Shown: positions 1-8,000 of the stretch, one piece after another
How positions within the stretch are numbered: the stretch's first letter is position 1
How the letters are laid out: every line of letters begins with the position of its first letter
DNA from: Pelagibacterium nitratireducens
GTDB taxonomy: Bacteria; Pseudomonadota; Alphaproteobacteria; Rhizobiales; Devosiaceae
Direction of reading: 5' to 3'
Length of the DNA stretch: 64,000 bases
NCBI RefSeq assembly: GCF_037044555.1
Contig: NZ_CP146275.1
Coordinates: 558,001-622,000 of the forward strand
Notes under the pieces: model-generated
The model's database searches: none
The model's input: the letters and a program-made list of their open reading frames with translations, nothing else
What the model was told of the DNA's origin: nothing
Made by a program: the position numbers and the translations under genes

Positions 1-96
1 GGCGCGCTCCTGCCGGGTGAGACGCACGATATCTCCATCATCGCGCCTGGCCGTCAGCATGTCGGGCTGGAAGGCGAGATCGTGATAGCGAACCAA
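1..96 (-). CDS. Winged-helix (OmpR/CadC-type) regulator, N-terminal fragment
   Basis: The window opens inside this minus-strand gene, so only the first 32 residues are visible. Reading from the TTG at 94-96 gives a short strand, a turn (RRDDGD), a second strand and the motif LTRQER at residues 26-31, the pattern that opens the winged-helix domain of OmpR/CadC-type regulators. A purine run GGGGGGA ends four bases before the TTG and supports this start. The gene points away from the barrel/secreted pair at 313-1686, separated by about 216 bases, so it could control that pair. The family call rests on a short stretch and is tentative; the rest of the protein lies outside the window. Confidence 0.45.
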   Translation of the reverse strand, partial: MVRYHDLAFQPDMLTARRDDGDIVRLTRQERA

Positions 97-312
97 AAAA
101 TCCCCCCGGATCGAATTCGTGTCTCTGACCAGCCCTCCGTCCGCCGGGCGGTGTCGGATACGATAGGATGTGAGGCGCAGTCGGCGAAAGGGTTTTCTCC
201 CCTGAGACGAAAAAATCCCAAAAAAAGCAGCGATCGGGCTCAACCAAACAGTGGTGCGAGATTGTCCTGCTAGGTGTGGGACCCAATTCATCCACCGATT
301 CAGGGGGCCAAC

Positions 313-1167
313 TTGAAAAGCCGTATTCTCGTCGCATGTATCGTCACCGGATTGCCGTTTGCTGCGCAGGCACAGCAAGCCGATGGAGATTGGCAGGACG
401 CCCTGTCACGCCTCGGTGTGGCGGGGACGTTCGCGGAACTGGGTTATTCTGGCACCGATGAAAGTTCCACCATTCCCTTTGCCGACTCGAGCCGGCAGTT
501 GCAATGGCGTGTCGGGGCCATCGCGCGCTATCTCGATTCGCGCCTCGTGGTCACCCCGAGCCTGACCCTCAGGCATCAATGGGGATCGGGCGCCAATCGC
601 TTCGCAGACATCGACACCTCCGGCACCATCGCCGGCGTGGGCCTGTCGCTGGCCTACGCGCCAACCTACAATCTGCGCTTCCAGGTCGGTGGGACGGTGA
701 GCGGCGGCGAGCAGGAGGCGGTGTTCAACGGCGCCGATTCAAGCCTTACGGGTCTGTTTTCGGCCTCGGCCCATGCCGGGGTCGGCATCGATATCTATCG
801 CGACCTTAGAAGCCGGATAACCATCTCGAACCAGTTGGCCTATCACTATAGCCATGCCGATTATGCCCCGAGCAACAGCGTGGACGAGAGCTATTCGCGC
901 CTCGTCTCCAACACGCTTTCTCTCAGCGGCACTTATCAGGTCAACGCCGATACCAGCCTTAATGCCAGTGTCGGGCTGGTCTCACTTCTCAAGGCGGAAG
1001 TGATGTCCGGCGAGGATCCACTGGACACCTCCTATGGACTGGTCTCGGTCGGTGCATCGCATGAAGTGGCCGACGGGTTCACGCTCTATGGCAATATCGG
1101 CACCACGATCGCCAACCAGAATTCTACCGATCTTAACGGCAAGCTTGGCTTGCGGATCATGTTTTAA
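313..1167 (+). CDS. Outer-membrane beta-barrel protein (autotransporter-type domain)
   Basis: This encodes about 284 residues. I start it at the TTG at 313 because a GGGGGC Shine-Dalgarno lies six bases upstream and the protein then begins directly with a signal peptide (KSRILVACIVTG, cleavage after AQA). The mature part alternates short hydrophobic/polar strands throughout (for example LRFQVGGTVSGG, TLSLSGTYQV, FTLYGNIGTT) and ends in a terminal phenylalanine (LGLRIMF), the usual barrel-assembly signal. It looks like an isolated autotransporter-type barrel with no passenger domain. An upstream ATG at 274 would put 13 residues before the signal peptide and is less likely. The next gene starts 12 bases downstream, suggesting one transcript. 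The specific role is unknown. Confidence 0.7.
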   Translation: MKSRILVACIVTGLPFAAQAQQADGDWQDALSRLGVAGTFAELGYSGTDESSTIPFADSSRQLQWRVGAIARYLDSRLVVTPSLTLRHQWGSGANRFADIDTSGTIAGVGLSLAYAPTYNLRFQVGGTVSGGEQEAVFNGADSSLTGLFSASAHAGVGIDIYRDLRSRITISNQLAYHYSHADYAPSNSVDESYSRLVSNTLSLSGTYQVNADTSLNASVGLVSLLKAEVMSGEDPLDTSYGLVSVGASHEVADGFTLYGNIGTTIANQNSTDLNGKLGLRIMF

Positions 1168-1179
1168 GGGGAGGCTGAC

Positions 1180-1686
1180 ATGAACGGAACCAGGATAATG
1201 GCCGCCGGCCTTTTGGGAGTCGGGCTCTGCCTGTCCGGAAACGCCATCGCGCAGCAAAGCAATGCCGATGCAGGCGCGGGCCAGAGTATAGGGGACCAGG
1301 GCATAGGGGGCGTATCGGCGGGGGCCATAACGTTTGGCGTCATAGCGGCGGCGACCATAGTAACGGATGGCGACAACGAATCTGCGGAGCCCGAGGTGCC
1401 AGACATGCCCGACCTGCCGCCCGAGATATTGGAGGCGACCCTGTCCGAACTTCTCGACAGCCCCTACGTTGCCGATCTGGATATGGACCGTGCGGCTATC
1501 CCCGCGGCCATTCTGGACGAAAAAATCGCCGACCTGTGGGTCGACCCGACTTTTGTGACCGTGCTTCAGTCGGTCGTTGGCGAGGAGCAGGTCGAGCTGT
1601 TGTTCGATACGCTTAACAACGATTCCGGACATCTCGTATCGGACATGCTCGAAACCATCCAGATGCCTTCGGGCACCGGTTCCTGA
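1180..1686 (+). CDS. Secreted protein of unknown function
   Basis: A 168-residue protein preceded by an AGGGGAGG ribosome-binding site. It has a clear signal peptide (hydrophobic GLLGVGLCLSG, cleavage at AIA-QQ near residue 24), then a Gly/Ala-rich hydrophobic stretch around residues 42-62 that could be a second membrane or packing segment, then an acidic, Pro-rich linker (residues 65-82) and an alpha-helical C-terminal half. I do not recognise the family. Its position 12 bases behind the barrel gene suggests they are made together, perhaps as a barrel and a periplasmic partner; that is inference only. Confidence 0.6.
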   Translation: MNGTRIMAAGLLGVGLCLSGNAIAQQSNADAGAGQSIGDQGIGGVSAGAITFGVIAAATIVTDGDNESAEPEVPDMPDLPPEILEATLSELLDSPYVADLDMDRAAIPAAILDEKIADLWVDPTFVTVLQSVVGEEQVELLFDTLNNDSGHLVSDMLETIQMPSGTGS

Positions 1687-1713
1687 CCGCAGAATCTGAC
1701 GTCATCGGATCGT

Positions 1714-2118
1714 TCACAACGCCGAGCGTGCCAGCGGAATAATCTCGGCGGGCTTGCCTGCCAGCGCGTCGTCGACTTTTTCGATCAGCTGGGCGAGCGA
1801 GAAGGGTTTGCCCAGGACGTCGTAGATCAGGGCGTCCAGGCCATGGGCGCGTTCGCGCTGGTCGGCAAAGCCGGTCATCAAGAGAATGGTCATGGCGGGG
1901 TATTGGGCGCCGATGGCCAGCGCCAAGCCGATGCCGTCCATGACGGGCATTTTTATGTCGGAGACCAGAAGGTCGAAATTGCCATTGTGCTCATTGGCGA
2001 TTTCGAGGGCGAGGCCGCCGTCGGAGGCGTCGATCACCTCGTGGCCGCTCATTTCGAGGGCGCGGGTCACAAAGGCGCGGACATTGTCGTCGTCTTCGGC
2101 CACCAGTATGCGTGCCAT
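1714..2118 (-). CDS. cpdR: Single-domain response regulator, CpdR-like
   Basis: A 134-residue stand-alone receiver domain. The acidic pocket is EDDD at residues 8-11, the phospho-acceptor Asp lies in LLVSDIKMP, the conserved Thr in LLMTGFA and the switch Lys in GKPF near residue 104. There is no output domain. Opening MARILVAEDDD, the length and the absence of an effector match CpdR, which in alphaproteobacteria is phosphorylated through the CckA-ChpT relay and, when unphosphorylated, directs ClpXP to degrade CtrA and other substrates. It follows the zinc-ribbon gene on the same strand after 19 bases, so the two are probably co-transcribed. Another single-domain receiver is possible but less likely. 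Confidence 0.75.
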   Translation of the reverse strand: MARILVAEDDDNVRAFVTRALEMSGHEVIDASDGGLALEIANEHNGNFDLLVSDIKMPVMDGIGLALAIGAQYPAMTILLMTGFADQRERAHGLDALIYDVLGKPFSLAQLIEKVDDALAGKPAEIIPLARSAL

Positions 2119-2137
2119 GGGGCTCTACCCTTATTCT

Positions 2138-3004
2138 TTAGCGTTCCGCCGCCGCGCCGTTGGCGCCGTCGACAAAGCTCAGTCTTATGTTTGTCACGCC
2201 TTGCGGCGGTCCGATCAGTTGCGCGTCGATGGCCAGCGTATCGCCGGGCAGGACGTTGCGGGTGGCCGGGGTCACCGTCCATTCGTAAACAATGGCGCCA
2301 GCGCCATCGAGCAGGCTCACCAGCACCGATGGCACGTAAGTTATGCGATTCGTTATGTTGGAAATCTTAGCGTTGACCACAATGGCGGGGTTTCCATTCT
2401 GCGTGGTTCGCAAAGTCTTAATTTCGGTAAAATCAAGTCCGATGACATTTGTTCCCAGGCCCACGAGGCGATAGAGCCCGTCAAGCTGGGGAACGGCCGA
2501 AACGATTTCGGTGCGCAGGGTGAAAGCGGCGATCAGTGCCGCGACGATGAATACCACAAGCGCGATGCGGAAAAAGCGCCGGAAGCGGGCGATGGGGTGG
2601 GCGGCCAGCATGCCGTTGCGGCGGCGGGCCAGAGCTTCGATGCGGGCCCGATTGCCGGCTGTGTCGATGGAGGGAAGCGGGTGGTGGGCAGCTGTTTCCG
2701 GCCGGGGTTCGGTGGGTCTTTCATCGTCAGGGGCAGGGGTGCCGGGGGCTGCCTGGGCGCGCAGGAAGGAGGCGTCGAGCAGCTCCTCGTCGGCCGCGGA
2801 AAACAACGTGTCGGCATCGGCGCGAAAGATCAGCTCGTCGTCGGAGGGTTCGGGATCGGGGCGCGGGACAGAGGGGTTGGGAAAGCTCGGCGTTGCATAC
2901 CAGAGTTCGGAACACGCGGCGCACTGGACCTGCCGGCCGGTTGCGCTGAGCGCATCGGAGCCGAGCTTGTAGCGCGTCTGGCAATTGGGGCAGGTGATGA
3001 TCAC
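2138..3004 (-). CDS. MJ0042-type zinc-ribbon membrane protein
   Basis: A 288-residue protein starting with a GTG. The N-terminus carries a CPNC...CAAC zinc ribbon (residues 5-33), the MJ0042 finger-like motif that in this family binds one zinc. A long acidic, Pro/Ala-rich linker follows, then one transmembrane helix (IALVVFIVAALIAAF, about residues 146-162) and a C-terminal beta-rich domain (about residues 170-288) of the DUF3426 kind. Topology would place the finger in the cytoplasm and the C-terminal domain in the periplasm. It sits divergent from ftsE, an arrangement common in Rhizobiales, and probably shares a transcript with cpdR. Biochemical role is not known. Confidence 0.7.
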   Translation of the reverse strand: MIITCPNCQTRYKLGSDALSATGRQVQCAACSELWYATPSFPNPSVPRPDPEPSDDELIFRADADTLFSAADEELLDASFLRAQAAPGTPAPDDERPTEPRPETAAHHPLPSIDTAGNRARIEALARRRNGMLAAHPIARFRRFFRIALVVFIVAALIAAFTLRTEIVSAVPQLDGLYRLVGLGTNVIGLDFTEIKTLRTTQNGNPAIVVNAKISNITNRITYVPSVLVSLLDGAGAIVYEWTVTPATRNVLPGDTLAIDAQLIGPPQGVTNIRLSFVDGANGAAAER

Positions 3005-3156
3005 GCGCGAGGGACCGAACGGGTTGAGCGAAAAATCTTTGCCCCGACCCTAAGGGCGCCGGGTTAAAACTCTTGAAACGCCGCCATGATGGGGCCATTG
3101 GGGGGTGATGGCTGGTAGGATAGTGTCCAGCCAGATGATTCGCGGAGAAAAGCGGT

Positions 3157-3816
3157 TTGATCGCGTTCGAAAATGTGGGCCTTCGATACGGACACGGGCC
3201 GGAAATCCTCAAAGATCTGACCTTTGCGATCTCGCCGGGCTCGTTTCATTTTCTGACCGGGCCGTCGGGATCGGGCAAGACCTCGCTTTTGCGGCTGTTG
3301 CTGCTCTCGCTCAAGCCGACGCGGGGGTCGGTTTCGATGTTCGGGGAAGACGTTTCCGCGCTCGACCGCGACAGGCTGTTGCAGATGCGGCGCCATATCG
3401 GGATCGTTTTTCAGGAATTTCGGCTGCTCGATCATCTGACGACATTTGAAAATGTCGCCCTGCCGCTGCGCGTGCGCGGGCAGGCGGAAGCGAGCTATCG
3501 CGGCAATGTTGAAGAACTGCTCGACTGGGTGGGGCTGGGCGACCGGATGGACGCGCATCCGGCGGTGCTTTCGGGCGGGGAAAAGCAGCGCGCGGCGATT
3601 GCCCGGGCGGTGATCGGCAATCCCGACATCCTTTTGGCGGACGAGCCGACGGGCAATGTGGACCCCGAGCTGTCCGAGCGGCTTTTGCATCTGTTCGAAC
3701 AGCTCAACAGGATGGGCACGACGATAATCCTGGCGACCCATGAGGTGGCGTTGCTGGACAAATTCGACTATCCGCGCATGTTGCTCACCGAGGGGGAGCT
3801 GACCATCCATGAGTGA
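3157..3816 (+). CDS. ftsE: Cell-division ATP-binding protein FtsE
   Basis: FtsE is the ATPase of the FtsEX complex, which couples divisome assembly to peptidoglycan hydrolase activation at the septum. The 219 residues show Walker A GPSGSGKTS (about 36-44), Q-loop VFQEF, ABC signature LSGGEKQR (about 135-142), Walker B ILLADEP and switch His in ATHE. The start is a TTG at 3157 with GGAG nine bases upstream. It overlaps ftsX by 8 bases, implying translational coupling. Length is normal for the family. Confidence 0.93.
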   Translation: MIAFENVGLRYGHGPEILKDLTFAISPGSFHFLTGPSGSGKTSLLRLLLLSLKPTRGSVSMFGEDVSALDRDRLLQMRRHIGIVFQEFRLLDHLTTFENVALPLRVRGQAEASYRGNVEELLDWVGLGDRMDAHPAVLSGGEKQRAAIARAVIGNPDILLADEPTGNVDPELSERLLHLFEQLNRMGTTIILATHEVALLDKFDYPRMLLTEGELTIHE

Positions 3817-4729
3817 GGGGTTAAGGCTCAATTTTTCCCGTCCCAACCCGATCGTTCCGGCGCAATCGGTGGCGGGTCGCACGCTGATGCTTTTGATCGG
3901 CATCATGACGTTTTTGTCCTGCGTAACGTTCGGCGGCGTGCTGCTGGTGCAGAAATCGGCGCTGGGCTGGTCGGCCGAAGTGGGGCGCGAGCTGACCATT
4001 CAGGTGCGCCCGCTCGATGGGGAAGTGATCGAGTCCAACCTGCGGCTGGCCGTCTCGCTCTCGGAAGCGGTGCCGGGTGTGGCGAGCGCGCGGGTGGTAT
4101 CGATCGAGGAAAGCGAAGAGCTGCTGGCGCCCTGGCTGGGCGAAGGGCTGGACCTGTCCGATCTCGCCGTTCCGCGGCTGGTGATCGTGCAATTGGCCGA
4201 TCCCAATGCGGCCGATATATCGCGGCTTGAAAGCGAGATTGCGGCCATTCCCGGGGCGACACTGGAAACCCATGCCGCCTGGCGGGTGCAGCTCAACACG
4301 ATGGCCGGAACCATCGTTGTATCCGGGATACTGGTTCTGGCGCTGATCCTTGTGGCAACGGCGCTGGCCATCGTCTTCGCGACGCGGGGCACGATGTCGA
4401 CCAACCGGGAAATCGTCGACGTGCTCCATTTCATCGGAGCGTCCAACAAGTTCATCGCCGGGGAATTTCAGGGGCGTTTCCTGTTGCTCGGGCTCAAGGG
4501 CGGACTGGTCGGCGGGCTGGCGGCGATCGTGTTTTTCATCGTGGCGGGCACGGCGATGAGCACTGTGGTGCCCGAGCAATCGAGCGCGCAGTTGGGCGTT
4601 CTGTTCGGGCAGTTCGCGCTGGGGATCAGCGGCATATTGGGGATCATCGGCGTAGTGCTGGTGATTGCCGGGCTGACGGCGATCACCTCGCGCTTGACGG
4701 TGCGGCGGTTTCTCTCCCAGATATCTTAG
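3809..4729 (+). CDS. ftsX: Cell-division permease-like protein FtsX
   Basis: The 306-residue membrane partner of FtsE. One transmembrane helix lies near residues 27-47, followed by an extracytoplasmic domain of about 120 residues, then three more helices in the C-terminal half (IVVSGILVLALILVA, LVGGLAAIVFFIV and ISGILGIIGVVLVI), the four-helix FtsX/MacB-like layout. In characterised systems the periplasmic loop recruits peptidoglycan hydrolase activators. It overlaps ftsE by 8 bases and is followed after 23 bases by plsC on the same strand. Confidence 0.9.
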   Translation: MSEGLRLNFSRPNPIVPAQSVAGRTLMLLIGIMTFLSCVTFGGVLLVQKSALGWSAEVGRELTIQVRPLDGEVIESNLRLAVSLSEAVPGVASARVVSIEESEELLAPWLGEGLDLSDLAVPRLVIVQLADPNAADISRLESEIAAIPGATLETHAAWRVQLNTMAGTIVVSGILVLALILVATALAIVFATRGTMSTNREIVDVLHFIGASNKFIAGEFQGRFLLLGLKGGLVGGLAAIVFFIVAGTAMSTVVPEQSSAQLGVLFGQFALGISGILGIIGVVLVIAGLTAITSRLTVRRFLSQIS

Positions 4730-4752
4730 TCTCCAAGGCGGGAAACAGCGCC

Positions 4753-5562
4753 ATGATCGTTCAGGCTATCCGCTCGGCGGTGTTCTATCTGTTCTTTTTC
4801 GTTCACACGTTCATCCTGGCGATCATTATCGGGCTGATGGCCAGGCTGACGCCGAACCTGAAATCGACGGGATGGAGCCTGGCGCAATACTGGAACGGGG
4901 CGAACCTTTTTTTCCTGCGCTGGCTGGTGGGGATCAGGACCGAGGTGACGGGGATGGACAACATCCCCGAAGGCGGGAGCATCATCGGGGCCAAGCACCA
5001 GTCGGACTGGGACATCTTTGCCATGCTGCCTCATGTGGGCCGTCCCGCGTTCATCGCCAAAAGAGAACTGCTCGACATTCCGCTGTTTGGCTGGGCGGCG
5101 CGGTGGATGGATACGATCTCGGTGGACCGCAAGCGGGGCAAGGATGCGCTGCCGGCCATGACCCAGGAGGCAAGAGAGGCGCTCGATAAGGGCTGCCGCG
5201 TCATCATATTCCCCGAGGGCACGCGAAGGGCGCCGCTCGACACGCCGGCCTATCGCTCGGGGATCGTGCGGATGTATCTGGCGATGGACGTTCCGGTGGT
5301 GCCGGTGGCGCTGACCTCGGGGCTCTACTGGGGGCGCAACAGCCTGGTCTTGTGGCCCGGGACGGCGCGGGCGAAATTTCTCGAGCCGATCATGCCGGGG
5401 CTGTCCGGCGAACAATTTTTGAAAACCCTGATCGCGCGCATCGAGACCGAGACCAATGCCATGGTGCTCGAAGACGCGCGCAAGGGACTGGCCCGGCCCA
5501 TTTCCCCGCGGCTTCGCGCTCGGATCAATGAACTCGAAGCGCAATCGGGTACCGCATCCTGA
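4753..5562 (+). CDS. plsC: 1-acyl-sn-glycerol-3-phosphate acyltransferase (PlsC family)
   Basis: A 269-residue membrane-bound acyltransferase that would transfer an acyl chain to lysophosphatidic acid, making phosphatidic acid for phospholipid synthesis. It has an N-terminal hydrophobic helix (residues 8-30), the catalytic HX4D box as HQSDWD (about 79-84), the phosphate-binding FPEGTR box (about 155-160) and the substrate-pocket motif VPVVPVALTSG. It follows ftsX closely on the same strand, so division and membrane synthesis genes may be co-expressed here. Related acyltransferases, for example for ornithine lipids, share these motifs, so the exact substrate is inferred. Confidence 0.88.
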   Translation: MIVQAIRSAVFYLFFFVHTFILAIIIGLMARLTPNLKSTGWSLAQYWNGANLFFLRWLVGIRTEVTGMDNIPEGGSIIGAKHQSDWDIFAMLPHVGRPAFIAKRELLDIPLFGWAARWMDTISVDRKRGKDALPAMTQEAREALDKGCRVIIFPEGTRRAPLDTPAYRSGIVRMYLAMDVPVVPVALTSGLYWGRNSLVLWPGTARAKFLEPIMPGLSGEQFLKTLIARIETETNAMVLEDARKGLARPISPRLRARINELEAQSGTAS

Positions 5563-5682
5563 CCGAACGCAGTTCCGGGCGATTTTGATCATCGAAATGC
5601 GATAGATTGTGTCTCGCCGCAATCGGGACACAATATCTTGACATCGTTTGCAGGCAATGGGACGATTTGGGCGTGCATGGGA

Positions 5683-5716
5683 TTGACGTTTCGTTCAATT
5701 TGTTCTAACTTTGTTC
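5683..5716 (+). promoter_or_regulatory. Promoter with SOS (LexA) box
   Basis: GTTCTAACTTTGTTC at 5702-5716 is an exact GTTC-N7-GTTC, the alphaproteobacterial LexA operator; a further GTTC begins at 5693. A -35-like TTGACG (5683-5688) and a -10-like TAACTT (5706-5711) are 17 bases apart, so the -10 would lie inside the box and bound LexA would block the polymerase. The next gene starts at 5811. Confidence 0.6.
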
Positions 5717-5810
5717 TCATTGGATCGGTTGGCCCAAAGGGGCTGGCGATCGCCAGATGAATTTTCCGCCTTTTCGGGCGGGACAGCGCAGGCCGTTTTC
5801 GAGGGTGGCC

Positions 5811-6152
5811 ATGATCGGATTGGACAGCATTACCGAAACAGGCGGCGGCGAGGCGGCGAGTGTCCTTTGGACGGGACGGTCGGGCCGGCGCTATCTGATG
5901 GAGCGCGAGCGGGAGGCCGGGGTCGCCATGGCGCCGAGCCGGCTCTACGCGCTCGAGAACAATGGGGTGATCGGCTGGGCCGGCACGGCCGAGGACCTGA
6001 TCGGCGATCACCGGGCGCGCGAGAAGTTTCGTCGGCTGAGCGCGGGCGGAGCGAGCATGCTTTCCCTTGTTGCGCCGCGTGATCCGCTGGCGGTGATGAC
6101 GCTTGTGTGGGACCTCGAAGGCAGCCGCCGGGCGCTGGGGCGGGCGGCGTAA
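5811..6152 (+). CDS. Small protein of unknown function, probably SOS-induced
   Basis: A 113-residue protein that I cannot assign to a family. I start it at the ATG at 5811, with GAGGG six bases upstream; an in-frame ATG at 5757 would add 18 Arg/Pro-rich residues and lacks a well-placed ribosome-binding site. The protein is mixed alpha/beta, with Arg/Glu-rich segments (RRYLMEREREAG), no signal peptide and no membrane helix, so it should be cytoplasmic. Its only clear lead is regulation: an exact LexA box overlapping a good promoter lies about 100 bases upstream. A role in the DNA-damage response is therefore inferred from the operator, not from the protein sequence. Confidence 0.6.
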   Translation: MIGLDSITETGGGEAASVLWTGRSGRRYLMEREREAGVAMAPSRLYALENNGVIGWAGTAEDLIGDHRAREKFRRLSAGGASMLSLVAPRDPLAVMTLVWDLEGSRRALGRAA

Positions 6153-6156
6153 CCTT

Positions 6157-6282
6157 AGAGTCGTTCAGGATTTGATTGACTCAAATCCTTGGCTCTGAAC
6201 CTTGTTTTGTCGCGTGTCCGAACCGCAAACCGTTTCTATCCCCGATCGCGTCGAGGACATGCTTTTGCTGGACACGCTCTAG
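6157..6282 (-). repeat. Palindromic repeat, copy A (with internal insertion)
   Basis: Nearly the reverse complement of copy B (20969-21072). Both carry the 8-bp stem GCGTGTCC/GGACACGC around a GAACCGCAAA...TTTTGCTG core, plus a second hairpin built on CAAGGATTTGA. Copy A has about 27 extra bases after the GCAAAAG motif, and its second hairpin is imperfect. Confidence 0.75.
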
Positions 6283-6347
6283 GGTCGGGGCAGCGATTGG
6301 CCGGCTTTGATGCCGGTGCGGGGGGCAGGGTAGCGCGTCGTCGGGCC

Positions 6348-6785
6348 CTACCGAACCAGTTCGTAATCGATAAATCCCTGTTCCGAGGGTTTTGCGGTAG
6401 GTGTAAAACCCAGCCGGGCCAGAAAGCGTGTGCTCGACTCATTGCCGTGTTCAACGCCGGCAAAAAAGCGCGAAACTGTCGCAAATCGCGTGAATTCGAG
6501 CATGGCCTTCAAGGCCCTTGTCGCAATGCCGCGCTGGCGAAGGCGCGGATCAACCACGATGGCAAAGCTGGCGCTGGAGTCGGCATAGACTTCGACGTCC
6601 AGCAGGGCGACAGGATTTCCCTCGATCGAGGCGATCAGCCCGTGCCTGTTGGTGTCGGCTTTTGCCAGCAGCAGGGTGTTCTCGGCCCAGTCGCGGCCAC
6701 CCAACCATCTCCGGGTCACCGGATCGTCGAACCAAGGCGCGATCTGTGGCAGATGGCCTTGGCACAGGTCTTGGAGATCGTGCAT
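6348..6785 (-). CDS. GNAT-family N-acetyltransferase
   Basis: About 145 residues with a GNAT fold: beta4 (SFAIVVDP, about residues 74-81) leads to the acetyl-CoA loop RQRGIAT (about 84-90), and a later strand holds GNESSTRFLARLGF, the usual C-terminal GNAT motif. It should transfer an acetyl group from acetyl-CoA to an amine; the substrate is unknown. I start it at the internal ATG at 6783-6785. A TTG at 6827 would add 14 residues but has no ribosome-binding site. It stands alone on the minus strand between two palindromic repeats. Confidence 0.75.
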   Translation of the reverse strand: MHDLQDLCQGHLPQIAPWFDDPVTRRWLGGRDWAENTLLLAKADTNRHGLIASIEGNPVALLDVEVYADSSASFAIVVDPRLRQRGIATRALKAMLEFTRFATVSRFFAGVEHGNESSTRFLARLGFTPTAKPSEQGFIDYELVR

Positions 6786-6950
6786 CGGGTTTGCCCAAAG
6801 CCTGGTTTTGCCGTCGGATCGAACCAAGGAGGCACAGCCTTTTCCGGCTCCGCTCCAGAGTCAATCTTTCACAGAGCCACTCGTTCTGAAAGACGCCTGG
6901 ATCAAATCCGGTATTGGCTATCGCGGCCCGATCCAAGTCCTTGTTTGCTC

Positions 6951-7000
6951 GCGCGTTGCGAACTTCAAGACCGCTTCCACTTTTTGCTGGACGCGCTCCA
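6951..7000 (-). repeat. Palindromic repeat, copy C (degenerate)
   Basis: On the plus strand GCGCGTTGCGAAC ... CTTCCACTTTTTGCTGG then ACGCGC matches the core of the other copies (GAACCG / CCACTTTTGCTG) with several mismatches; the outer stem is only partly complementary (GCGCGT/ACGCGC). It lies just downstream of the stop of the 7013-7966 gene. Confidence 0.55.
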
Positions 7001-7012
7001 TGGGGCCTGACC

Positions 7013-7966
7013 CTAAGAAATGACTTTCCTGGCCGTCCTGAGGACGTTGAGAATGGGGCCATAGGCCTGGGCATAGCCGAGATAGCTATAGGGCGGCTGG
7101 TAGCGCCAGACGGGATAGACCTGCCCGGCGGCGACTGCGGGCAGGAGAGTCCAGGTTGGGATATGATCGAGCTGAGGGATGCCGCCGCGATCGGCTGTCA
7201 GGATTATGTCGGCGGGATAGTCGATAATCTGCTCCCAGCTCAAATCCTGCATTCCGCCATCGACAATTTCGATGCCCAATTGGGAGAGGTAAGCCAGATC
7301 GGGGAACTCCGGCCCGCTCGACATCGCGAAAACCGAGGTTTCCCCGGGGGCGGCGACGAGGATTTTCAGATCGGGTTTTTGGGCCGCGGTCTGCCGGAGC
7401 GCGGCGACAATCTGTTCGAAATCGGCGCGTCCCACCTCGAGCGCTGTGGAGGCGCCCAGAGCGCGGGCGAGTTCGCGATGACGTTCGATTCCGGCCTCGA
7501 CGGGAAGATCGCCACGCAGCGCGAGTATTGGAGCGATGCTTTCAAGGCGCTCCTGGTCGGCGGTATCGCCACCGATGCCCCACACCACCCCATCGCCGGT
7601 AACATGGGTGAGGATGAGGTCGGGCTCGGCTGCGAGGACGGCCTCGAAATTCCAGCCATCCACAGCGCTTTTCAAGACCTTGACCGCGCTCATGTCCACG
7701 CCTGCCTGCTCGAGCCCGGGCAGGGCCGCCGGTTCGCGATGGGCGATCAGGCCGATGGGATGGATGCCGTAGGGCCAAAGGGTGGTGAGAACGGGATAGG
7801 ATGCGGCGATTCTGACCGGGCGGTGCGGCAGGGAAATTTCGATATCCCGGTCATCGACAAACCGCCATCCATCATTCTGGGCTGTGGCTGGAATCGGGGT
7901 GAGCGCGGATGCAAGCAGCAGACCTGTGGAACCGGACAGGAAGGTGCGGCGATCAAACGGTGTCAT
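7013..7966 (-). CDS. FecB/TroA-type periplasmic binding protein
   Basis: A 317-residue substrate-binding protein of the class that delivers ferric siderophores, heme or cobalamin to an ABC importer. A Tat-type signal (RRTFLSG, then a hydrophobic stretch, cleavage near ATA-QN) leads into two alpha/beta lobes; the motif AAEPDLILTHV (about residues 113-123) and the later PADIILTADRGG (about residues 252-263) are the paired strands typical of the PF01497 family. No permease or ATPase gene is next to it, so it must serve a transporter encoded elsewhere. The AT-rich upstream region (8001-8030) may hold a metal-responsive operator. The ligand cannot be read from the sequence. Confidence 0.75.
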   Translation of the reverse strand: MTPFDRRTFLSGSTGLLLASALTPIPATAQNDGWRFVDDRDIEISLPHRPVRIAASYPVLTTLWPYGIHPIGLIAHREPAALPGLEQAGVDMSAVKVLKSAVDGWNFEAVLAAEPDLILTHVTGDGVVWGIGGDTADQERLESIAPILALRGDLPVEAGIERHRELARALGASTALEVGRADFEQIVAALRQTAAQKPDLKILVAAPGETSVFAMSSGPEFPDLAYLSQLGIEIVDGGMQDLSWEQIIDYPADIILTADRGGIPQLDHIPTWTLLPAVAAGQVYPVWRYQPPYSYLGYAQAYGPILNVLRTARKVIS

Positions 7967-8000
7967 GGGGCTGCTCCCAGCATTAATCTCATGCCAGTAA

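Noticed and set aside
82..273. A 63-residue plus-strand frame
   Set aside because: Basic, low-quality sequence in an upstream region, no ribosome-binding site, no family.
38..337. A 99-residue minus-strand frame at the left edge
   Set aside because: It overlaps the start region of the barrel gene antisense, has no ribosome-binding site and no sensible protein pattern; the winged-helix frame at 1-96 is in another frame and better.
1886..3067. A 393-residue plus-strand frame
   Set aside because: Antisense to cpdR and the zinc-ribbon gene; its length comes from GC-rich codon bias.
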